Source: Megascapheus bottae
Taxonomy: Eukaryota; Chordata; Mammalia; Rodentia; Geomyidae
Length of the DNA: 64,000 bases
Reading direction: 5' to 3'
Assembly (NCBI GenBank): GCA_024803745.1
Contig: JANJXV010000016.1
Location: 45,713,763-45,777,762 of the forward strand
Shown here piece by piece: positions 13,031-23,520 of the stretch (position 1 is the first letter of the stretch; each line of letters starts with the position of its first letter). Made by a program: the position numbers and the translations under genes. Under the pieces are notes generated by a model. The model was not told the origin of the DNA. It saw only the letters and a list, made by a program, of their open reading frames with translations, and made no database searches.

Positions 13031-16000
13031 AGCAGTCATCCATCGCCCTCCCCTGTTCCTGCACCAGTCATCCATCACCTCCACTGGTCCTCCAGCAGTC
13101 ATCCATCACCCTCCCCTGGTCCCCCTCCAGTCATCCATCACCCTCCACTGTTCCTCCTCCAGTCATCCATCACCCTCCACTGGTCCTCCTCCAGTCATCC
13201 ATCATCCTCCACTGGTCCTCCTCCAGTCATCCATCACCTCCACTGATCCTCCTCCAGTCATCCATCACCATCCACTGGTTCTCCTCCAGTCATCCATCAC
13301 CATCCACTGGTTCTCCTCCACTCATCCATCACCTCCACTGGTCCTCCTCCAGTCATACATCACCCTCCACTGGTCCTACTCTAGTCATCCATCGCCCTCC
13401 ACTGGCCCTCCACCAGTCATCCATCACCTCCATTGGTCCTCCTCCAGTCATCCATCACCCTCCCCTGGTCCTCCACCAGTCATCCATCACCCTCCACTGG
13501 TCTTCCTCCAGTCATCCATCACCCTCCACTGGTCCTCGTCCAGTCATCCATCATCCTCCACTGGTCCTCCTCCAGTCATCCATCACCCTCCCCTGGTCCT
13601 CGTCCAGTCATCCATCACCTCCACTGGTCCTCCTCCAGTCATCCATCGTCATCCAGTGGTCCTCCTCCAGTCATCCATCACCCTCCACTGGTCCTCCTCC
13701 AGTCATCCATCACCTCCACTGGTCTTCCTCCAGTCATCCATCACCCTCCACTGCTCCTCCTCCAGTCATCCATCGCCCTCCACTGGTCCTCCTCCAGTCA
13801 TCCATCGCCCTCCACTGGTCCTCCTCCAGTCATCCATCACCGTCCACTGGTCCTCCTCCAGTCATCCATCACCCTCCACTGGTCCTCCTCCAGTCATCCA
13901 TCACCCTCCACTGGTCCTCTTCCAGTCATCCATCACCTCCACTGGTCCTCTTCCAGTCATCCATCACCCTCCACTGGTCCTCATCCAGTCATCCATCGTC
14001 ATCCAGTGGTCCTCCTCCAGTCATCCATCACCCTCCACTGGTCCTCCTCCAGTCATCCATCACCTCCACTGGTCCTCCTCCAGTCATCCATCACTCTCCA
14101 CTGCTCCTCCTCCAGTCATCCATCGCCCTCCACTGGTCCTCCTCCAGTCATCCATCGCCCTCCACTGGTCCTCCTCCAGTCATCCATCACCGTCCACTGG
14201 TCCTCCTCCAGTCATCCATCACCGTCCACTGGTCCTCCTCCAGTCATCCATCACCCTCCACTGGTCCTCCTTCAGTCATCCATCACCTCCACTGGTCTTC
14301 CTCCAGTCATCCATCAGCTCCACTGGTCCTCCTCCAGTCATCCATCACCCTCCACTGGTCCTCCTCCAGTCATCCATCACCCTCCACTGGTCCTCCTCCA
14401 GTCATCCATCACCTCCACTGGTCTTCCTCCAGTCATCCATCACGTCCACTGGTCCTCCTCCAGTCATCCATCACCTCCATTGGTCCTCCTCCAGTGATCC
14501 ATCACCTCCACTGGTCCTCCTCCAGTCATCCATCACCCTCCACTGGTCCTCCTCCAGTCTTCAATCACCATGCACTGGTCCTCTACCAGTCATCCATCAC
14601 CCTCCACTGCTCCTCCTCCAGTCATCCATCACCCTCCACTGGTCCTCCTCCAGTCATCCATCATCTCCATTGGTCCTCCTCCAGTCATCCATCACCCTCC
14701 ACTGCTCCTCCTCCAGTCTTCCATCACCCTCCACTGGTCCTCCTCCAGTCATCCATCGCCCTCCACTGCTCCTCCTCCAGTCATCCATCACCTCCCCTGG
14801 TCCTCCACCAGTCATCCATCACCTCCACTGGTCCTCCACCAGTCATCCATTACCTCCACTGGTCCTCCTCCAGTCATCCATCACCCTCCACTGCTCCCCC
14901 TCCAGTCATCCATCACCCTCCACTGGTCCTCCTCCAGTCATCCATCACCTCCATTGGTCCTCCTCCAGTCATCCATCACCCTCCACTGCTCCTCCTCCAG
15001 TCATCCATCACCCTCCACTGGTCCTCCTCCAGTCATCCATCACACTCCCCTGCTCCTCCTCCAGTCATCCATCACCCTCCACTGGTCCTCCTCCAGTCAT
15101 CCATCGCCCTCCCCTGGTCCTCCACCAGTCATCCATCACCTCCCCTGGTCCTCCACCAGTCATCCATCACCTCCACTGGTCCTCCTCCAGTCATCCATCG
15201 CCCTCCACTGGTCCTCCTCCAGTCATCCATCGCCCTCCCCTGGTCGTCCTCCAGTCATCCATCACCCTCCACTGGTCCTCCTCCAGTCATCCATCACCTC
15301 CATTGGTCCTCCTCCAGTCATCCATCACCCTCCACTGCTCCTCCTCCAGTCATCCATCACCCTCCACTGGTCCTCCTCCAGTCATCCATCACCCTCCACT
15401 GCTCCTCCTCCAGTCATCCATCACCCTCCACTGGTCCTCCTCCAGTCATCCATCACCTCCACTGGTCTTCCTCCAGTCATCCATCACCTCCACTGGTCCT
15501 CCTCCAGTCATCCATCACCCTCCACTGGTCCTCCTCCAGTCATCCATCACCTCCAGTGGTCCTCCTCCAGTCATCCATCACCCTCCACTGGTCCTCCTCC
15601 AGTCATCCATCACCATCCACTAGTCCTCCACCAGTCATCCATCACCCTCCACTGGTCCTCCTCCAGTCATCCATCACCCTCCACTGGTCCTCCTCCAGTC
15701 ATCCATCACCTCCATTGGTACTCCTCCAGTCATCCATCACCTCCACTGGTCCTCCTCCAGTCATCCATCACCCTCCACTGGTCCTCCTCCAGTCTTCCAT
15801 TACCATGCACTGGTCCTCTACCAGTCATCCATCACCCTCCACTGCTCCTCCTCCAGACATCCGTCACCCTCCACTGTTCCTCCTCCAGTCATCCATCACC
15901 TCCATTGGTCCTCCTCCAGTCATCCATCACCCTCCACTGCTCCTCCTCCAGTCATCCATCACCCTCCACTGGTCCTCCTCCAGTCATCCATCACCCTCCA

Positions 16001-18449
16001 CTGCTCCTCCTGCAGTCATCCATCACCCGCCACTGGTCCTCCTCCAGTCATCCATCGCCCTCCACTGCTCCTCCTCCAGTCATCCATCGCCCTCCCCTGG
16101 TCCTCCTCCAGTCATCCATCACCTCCCCTGGTCCTCCACCAGTCATCCATTACCTCCACTGGTCCTCCTCCAGTCATCCATCACCCTCCACTGCTCCTCC
16201 TCCAGTCATCCATCACCCTCCACTGGTCCTCCTCCAGTCATCCATCACCTCCATTGGTCCTCCTCCAGTCATCCATCACCCTCCACTGCTCCTCCTCCAG
16301 TCATCCATCACCCTCCACTGGTCCTCCTCCAGTCATCCATCACGCTCCACTGCTCCTCCTCCAGTCATCCATCACCCGCCACTGGTCCTCCTCCAGTCAT
16401 CCATCGCACTCCACTGCTCCTCCTCCAGTCATCCATCGCCCTACCCTGGTCCTCCACCAGTCATCCATCACCTCCCCTGGTCCTCCACCAGTAATCCATT
16501 ACCTCCACTGGTCCTCCTCCAGTCATCCATCACCCTGCACTGCTCCTCCTCCAGTCATCCATCACCCTCCACTGGTCCTCCTCCAGTCATCCATCACCTC
16601 CATTGGTCCTCCTCCAGTCATCCATCACCTCCACTGGTCCTTCTCCAGTCATCCATCACCCTCCACTGGTCCTCCTCCAGTCTTCCATCAGCATGCACTG
16701 GTCCTCTAGCAGTCATCCATCACCCTCCACTGCTCCTCCTCCAGTCATCCATCACCCTCCACTGGTCCTCCTCCAGTCATCCATCACCTCCATTGGTCCT
16801 CCTCCAGTCATCCATCGCCCTCCACTGGTCCTCCACCAGTCATCCATTACCTCCACTGGTCCTCCTCCAGTCATCCATCACCCTCCACTGGTCCTCCTCC
16901 CGTCATCCATCACCTCCACTGGTCATCCTCCAGTCATCCATCCCCTCCACTGGTCCTCGTCCAGTCATCCATCACCTCCACTGGTCCTCCTCCAGTCATC
17001 CATCACCTCCACTGGTCCTCCTCCAGTCATCCATCCCCTCCACTGGTCCTCCACCAGTCATCCATCACCTGCACTGGTCCTCCTCCAGTCATCCATCACC
17101 CTCCACTGGTCCTCCTCCAGTCATCCATCACCCTCCACTGGTCCTCCACCAGTCATCCATCACCTCCACTGGTCCTCCAGCCGTCATCCATCGCCCTCCC
17201 CTGTTCCTCCACCAGTCATCCATCACCTCCACTGGTCCTCCAGCAGTCATCCATCACCCTCCCCTGGTCCTCCTCCAGTCATCCATCACCCTCTACTGTT
17301 CCTCCTCCAGTGATCCATCACCCTCCACTGGTCCTCCTCCAGTCATCCATCACCCTCTACTGTTCCTCCTCCAGTCATCCATCACCCTCCACTGGTCCTC
17401 CACCAGTCATCCATTACCTCCACTGGTCCTCCTCCAGTCATCCATCACCCTCCACTGCTCCTTCTCCAGTCATCCATCACCCTCCACTGGTCCTCCTCCA
17501 GTCATCCATCACCTCCATTGGTCCTCCTCCAGTCATCCATCACCCTCCACTGGTCCTCCTCCAGTCATCCATCATCCTCCACTGGTCCTCCTCCAGTCAT
17601 CCATCACCTCCACTGGTCCTCCTCCAGTCATCCATCACCATCCACTGGTTCTCCTCCAGTCATCCATCACCATCCACTGGTTCTCCTCCAGTCATCCATC
17701 ACCTCCACTGGTCCTCCTCCAGTCATACATCACCCTCCACTGGTCCTACTCTAGTCATCCATCGCCCTCCACTGGCCCTCCTCCAGTCATCCATGACCTC
17801 CATTGGTCCTCCTCCAGTCATCCATCACCCTCCCCTGGTCCTCCACCAGTCATCCATCACCCTCCACTGGTCTTCCTCCAGTCATCCATCACCCTCCACT
17901 GGTCCTCGTCCAGTCATCCATCACCTCCTCTGGTCCTCCTCCAGTCATCCATCACCCTCCCCTGGTCCTCGTCCAGTCATCCATCACCTCCACTGGTCCT
18001 CCTCCAGTCATCCATCGTCATCCAGTGGTCCTCCTCCAGTCATCCATCACCCTCCACTGGTCCTCCTCCAGTCATCCATCACCTCCACTGGTCCTCCTCC
18101 AGTCATCCATCACCCTCCACTCCTCCTCCTCCAGTCATCCATCGCCCTCCACTGGTCCTCCTCCAGTCATCCATCACCCTCCACTGCTCCTCCTCCAGTC
18201 ATCCATCACCTCCACTGGTCTTCCTCCAGTCATCCATCACCTCCACTGGTCCTCCTCCCGTCATCCATCACCCTCCACTGGTCCTCCTCCAGTCATCCAT
18301 CACCCTCCACTGGTCCTCCTCCAGTCATCCATCACCTCCATTGGTCTTCCTCCAGTCATCCATCACCTCCACTGGTCCTCCTCCAGTCATCCATCACCTC
18401 CATTGGTCCTCCTCCAGTCATCCATCACCTCCACTGGTCCTCCTCCAGT

Positions 18450-19790
18450 CATCCATCACCCTCCACTGGTCCTCCTCCAGTCTTCCATCACCATGCACTG
18501 GTCCTCTACCAGTCATCCATCACCCTCCACTGGTCCTCCTCCAGTCATCCATCACCCTCCACTGGTCCTCCTCCAGTCATCCATCACCCTCCACTGCTCC
18601 TCCTCCAGTCATCCATCACCTCCACTGGTCCTCCTCCAGTCATCCATCACCCTCCACTGCTCCTCCTCCAGTCATCCATCGCCCTCCACTGGTCCTCCTC
18701 CAGTCATCCATCGCCCTCCACTGCTCCTCCTCCAGTCATCCATCGCCCTCCACTGGTCCTCCTCCAGTCATCCATCGCCCTCCACTGGTCCTCCTCCAGT
18801 CATCCATCGCCCTCCCCTGGTCCTCCTCCAGTCATCCATCGCCCTCCCCTGGTCCTTCTCCAGTCATCCATCACCTCCACTGGTCATCCTCCAGTCATCC
18901 ATCCCCTCCACTGGTCCTCCACCAGTCATCCATCACCTCCAGTGGTCCTCCTCCAGTCATCCATCACCTCCACTGGTCCCCCTCCAGTGATCCATCACTT
19001 CCACTGGTCATCCTCCAGTCATCCATCCCCTCCACTGGTCCTCCACCAGTCATCCATCACCTCCACTGGTCCTCCTCCAGTCATCCATCACCCTCCACTG
19101 GTCCTCCAGCAGTCATCCATCACCCTCCCTTGTTCCTCCACCAGTCATCCATCACCTCCACTGGTCCTCCAGCAGTCATCCATCACCCTCCCCTGGTCCT
19201 CCTCCAGTCATCCATCACCCTCCACTCGTCCTCCTCCAGTCATCCGTCACCGTCCACTTGTCCTCCTCCAGTCATCCATTACCCTCCACTGGTCCTCCTC
19301 CAGTCATCCATCACCTCCACTGGTCCTCCTCCAGTCATCCATCACCATCCACTGGTTCTCCTCCAGTCATCCATCACCATCCACTGGTCCTCCTCCAGTC
19401 ATCCATCACCTCCATTGGTCCTCCTCCAGTCATCCATCACCCTCCCCTGTTCCTCCACCAGTCATCCTTCACCTCCACTGGTCCTCCAGCAGTCATCCAT
19501 CACCCTCCCCTGGTCCTCCTCCAGTCATCCATCACCCTCCCCTGGTCCTCCTCCAGTCATCCATCACCCTCCACTTGTCCTCCTCCAGTCATCCATTACC
19601 CTCCACTGGTCCTCCTCCAGTCATCCATCACCTCCACTGGTCCTCCTCCAGTCATCCATCACCATCCACTGGTCCTCCTCCAGTCATCCATCACCCTCCA
19701 CTGGTCCTCGTCCAGTCATCCATCACCTCCACTGGTCCTCCTCCAGTCATCCATCGTCATCCACTGGTCCTCCTCCAGTCATCCATCACC
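18450..19790 (+). repeat. Higher-order block C, copy 1 (about 1.34 kb)
   Basis: Unit order here is repeated at about 20317-21660. Anchors: ATGCACTGG at 18493/20360 (offset 1867), GTCATCCTTC at 19461/21329 (1868) and ATCGTCATCC at 19753/21621 (1868). Locally the offset is 1899, one 32-bp unit more, near GGTCCTTCTC at 18851/20750. A unit was therefore gained or lost after the duplication. Confidence 0.8.
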
Positions 19791-20316
19791 CTCCACTGGT
19801 CCTCCTCCAGTCATCCATCACCTCCACTGGTCCTCCTCCAGTCATCCATCACCCTCCACTGCTCCTCCTCCAGTCATCCATCGCCCTCCACTGGTCCTCC
19901 TCCAGTCATCCATCGCCCTCCACTGCTCCTCCTCCAGTCATCCATCGCCCTCCACTGGTCCTCCTCCAGTCATCCATCACCGTCCACTGGTCCTCCTCCA
20001 GTCATCCATCACCCTCCACTGGTCCTCCTCCAGTCATCCATCACCCTCCACTGCTCCTCCTCCAGTCATCCATCACCTCCACTGGTCTTCCTCCAGTCAT
20101 CCATCACCTCCACTGGTCCTCCTCCCGTCATCCATCACCCTCCACTGGTCCTCCTCCAGTCATCCATCACCCTCCACTGGTCTTCCTCCAGTCATCCATC
20201 ACCTCCACTGGTCTTCCTCCAGTCATCCATCACCTCCACTGGTCCTCCTCCAGTCATCCATCACCTCCATTGGTCCTCCTCCAGTCATCCATCACCTCCA
20301 CTGGTCCTCCTCCAGT

Positions 20317-21660
20317 CATCCATCACCCTCCACTGGTCCTCCTCCAGTCTTCCGTCACCATGCACTGGTCCTCTACCAGTCATCCATCACCCTCCACTGC
20401 TCCTCCTCCAGTCATCCATCACCCTCCACTGGTCCTCCTCCAGTCATCCATCACCCTCCACTGCTCCTCCTCCAGTCATCCTTCACCTCCACTGGTCCTC
20501 CTCCAGTCATCCATCACCCTCCACTGCTCCTCCTCCAGTCATCCATCGCCCTCCACTGGTCCTCCTCCAGTCATCCATCGCCCTCCACTGCTCCTCCTCC
20601 AGTCATCCATCGCCCTCCACTGGTCCTCCTCCAGTCATCCATCGCCCTCCACTGCTCCTCCTCCAGTCATCCATCGCCCTCCCCTGGTCCTCCTCCAGTC
20701 ATCCATCGCCCTCCCCTGGTCCTCCTCCAGTCATCCATCGCCCTCCCCTGGTCCTTCTCCAGTCATCCATCACCTCCACTGGTCATCCTCCAGTCATCCA
20801 TCCCCTCCACTGGTCCTCCACCAGTCATCCATCACCTCCACTGGTCCTCCTCCAGTCATCCATCACCTCCACTGGTCCCCCTCCAGTCATCCATCACTTC
20901 CACTGGTCATCCTCCAGTCATCCATCCCCTCCACTTGTCCTCCACCAGTCATCCATCACCCTCCACTGGTCCTCCAGCAGTCATCCATCACCCTCCCCTG
21001 TTCCTCCACCAGTCATCCATCACCTCCACTGGTCCTCCAGCAGTCATCCATCACCCTCCCCTGGTCCTCCTCCAGTCATCCATCACCCTCCACTGGTCCT
21101 CCTCCAGTCATCCATCACCCTCCACTTGTCCTCCTCCAGTCATCCATTACCCTCCACTGGTCCTCCTCCAGTCATCCATCACCTCCACTGGTCCTCCTCC
21201 AGTCATCCATCACCATCCACTGGTTCTCCTCCAGTCATCCATCACCATCCACTGGTCCTCCTCCAGTCATCCATCACCTCCATTGGTCCTCCTCCAGTCA
21301 TCCATCACCCTCCCCTGTTCCTCCACCAGTCATCCTTCACCTCCACTGGTCCTCCAGCAGTCATCCATCACCCTCCCCTGGTCCTCCTCCAGTCATCCAT
21401 CACCCTCCCCTGGTCCTCCTCCAGTCATCCATCACCCTCCCCTGGTCCTCCTCCAGTCATCCATTACCCTCCACTGGTCCTCCTCCAGTCATCCATCACC
21501 TCCACTGGTCCTCCTCCAGTCATCCATCACCATCCACTGGTCCTCCTCCAGTCATCCATCACCCTCCACTGGTCCTCGTCCAGTCATCCATCACCTCCAC
21601 TGGTCCTCCTCCAGTCATCCATCGTCATCCACTGGTCCTCCTCCAGTCATCCATCACCCT
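20317..21660 (+). repeat. Higher-order block C, copy 2 (about 1.34 kb)
   Basis: Second copy of the block at 18450-19790. It is nearly adjacent to the first, which makes it a recent tandem event near the right side of the array. To its right the array loses higher-order structure and becomes more diverged. Confidence 0.8.
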
Positions 21661-22499
21661 CCACTGGTCCTCCACCAGTCATCCATCCCCCTCCACTGGT
21701 CCTCCTCCAGTCATCCTTCACCCTCCACTGGTCCTCCTCCAGTCATCCATCACCTCCACTGGTCCTCCTCCAGTCATCCATCACCTCCACTGGTCCTCCT
21801 CCAGTCGTCTATCACCCTCCACTGGTCCTCCTCCAGTCATCCATCACCTCCACTGGTCCTCCTCCAGTCATTCATCACCCTCCACTGGTCCTCCTCCAGT
21901 CATTCATCACCCTCCACTGGTCCTCCACCAGTCATCCTTCACCCTCCCCTGGTCCTCCTCCAGTCATCCATCACCCTCCACTGGTCCTCCTCCAGTCATC
22001 CATCACCCTCCTCTGGTCCTCCTCCAGTCATCCATCACCCTCCACTGGTCCTCCACCAGTCATCCATCATCCTCCACTGGTCCTCCTCCAGTCATCCATC
22101 ACCCTCCACTGGTCCTCCTCCAGTCATCCATCACCTCCACTGGTCCTCCTCCAGTCATCCATCACCTCCACTGGTCCTCCACCAGTCATCCATCACCCAC
22201 TGGTCCTCCTCCAGTCATCCATCACCTCCACTGGTCCTCCAGCAGTCATCCATCGCCCTCCCCTGTTCCTCCACTAGTCATCCATCACCTCCACTGGTCC
22301 TCCAGCAGTCATCCATCACCCTCCCCTGGTCCTCCTCCAGTCATCCATCACCTCCACTGGTTCTCCACCAGTCATCCATCACCCTCCACTGGTCCTCCTC
22401 CAGTCATGCATCTTCCTCCACTGGTCCTCCTCCAGTCATCCATCACCTCCACTGGTCCTCCAGCAGTCATCCATCACCCTCCCCTGGTCCTCCTCCAGT

Positions 22500-23305
22500 C
22501 ATCCATCACCCTCCACTGTCCTCCACCAGTCATCCATCACCCTCCACTGGTCCTCCTCCAGTCATCCATCACCCTCCACTGGTCCTCTACCAGTCATCCA
22601 TCACCCTCCACTGGTCCTCCTCCAGTCATCCATCACCCTCCGCTGGTCCTCCTCCAGTCATCCATCATCATCCACTGTCCTCCACCAGTCATCCATCACC
22701 CTCCGCTGGTCCTCCAGTCATCCATCATCATCCACTGGTCCTCCACCAGTCATCCATCACCCTCCACTGGTCCTCCCCCAGTCATCCATCACCCTCCGCT
22801 GGTCCTCCTCCTGTCATCCATCACCTCCCCTGGTCCTCCTCCAGTCATCTATCACCCTCCACTGGTCCTCCTCCAGTCATCCATCACCCTCTGCTGGTCC
22901 TCCTCCAGTCATCCATCATCATCCACTGTCCTCCTCCAATCATCCATCACCCTCCACTGTCCTCCTCCAATCATCCATCACCCTCCACTGTCCTCCTCCA
23001 GTTTTCCATCACCCACCACTGGTCCTCCACCAGTCATCCATCACCCTCCACTGGTCCTCCACCAGTCATCCATCACCCTCCACTGTCCTCCTCCAATCAT
23101 CCATCACCCTCCACTGTCCTCCTCCAGTTTTCCATCACCCTCCACTGGTCCTCCACCAGTCATCCATCACCCTCCACTGGTCCTCCACCAGTCATCCATC
23201 ACCCTCCACTGGTCCTCCTCCAGTCATCCATCATCATCCACTGTCCTCCTCCAGTCATCCATCACCCTCCACTGGTCCTCCTCCAGTCTTCCATCACCTC
23301 CACTC
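22500..23305 (+). repeat. Degenerate right edge of the giant array
   Basis: Units shorten and diverge here. Many have lost two bases (CCACTGTCCTCC in place of CCACTGGTCCTCC), others read CCGCTGG or end in AGTTTTCCATCAC. Greater divergence at the array edge than in the interior is expected when turnover acts mainly inside an array. Confidence 0.8.
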
Positions 23306-23520
23306 TCTATCACCACTCATCCATCCATTCATCTATCAACATCCACTGATCCAACAGGAACCATCTATCACCATCCACTGGGTCACCCCCAGTCATCCAG
23401 CCATCATTCCATCCACTGATCCACTATCAATCATCCATCACCATTTGTTGGTCAATCACTCGTCATCCTTTACCCGTCCAATGACCCACCACCAGTCATC
23501 CCTCCACCCATCCCCTGACA
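23306..23520. repeat. Decayed CATC/ATCC simple sequence right of the array
   Basis: Irregular ATCCATCC, ATCTATCA and CATCCACTGATCC words continue for about 215 bp without the full unit. Together with the similar 205-399 stretch this brackets the array with the same kind of decayed tetranucleotide material. That supports an origin of the unit from a CATC-type microsatellite (inference). Confidence 0.6.

Larger units (their letters stand above)
462..23305 (+). repeat. Giant 31/32-bp minisatellite (VNTR-type satellite array)
   Basis: The whole interval is a direct tandem array of one unit. A unit carries CCTCCACTGGTCC, then TCCTCCAGTC, then ATCCATCAC; successive CCACTGG words lie 32 or 31 bp apart (for example 531, 563, 594). 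The one-base difference is the number of C residues in ATCAC-CCTCC versus ATCAC-CTCC. About 22.8 kb divided by this period gives roughly 700 copies (an estimate). Variation is concentrated at a few sites: CTGGTCC/CTGCTCC/CTGTTCC, ATCACC/ATCGCC, CTCCAGTC/CACCAGTC/CAGCAGTC and CCACTGG/CCCCTGG. The plus strand is C-rich and poor in G. Length and internal duplications suggest growth by unequal exchange. Assembly collapse or expansion cannot be excluded from sequence alone. It is not coding in my reading. Confidence 0.97.

Noticed and set aside
462..23305. A CRISPR array, because the unit is about 32 bp
   Set aside because: Units abut directly with no unique spacers between them, the locus is eukaryotic by its SINE and LINE content, and there are no cas-like genes.
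407..23419. Very long Pro/Ser/His-rich open frames as a giant secreted or mucin-like protein
   Set aside because: They occupy all three forward frames at once, depend only on a stop-free 31/32-bp unit, show no frame preference, signal peptide or exon structure, and tolerate one-base unit-length changes.
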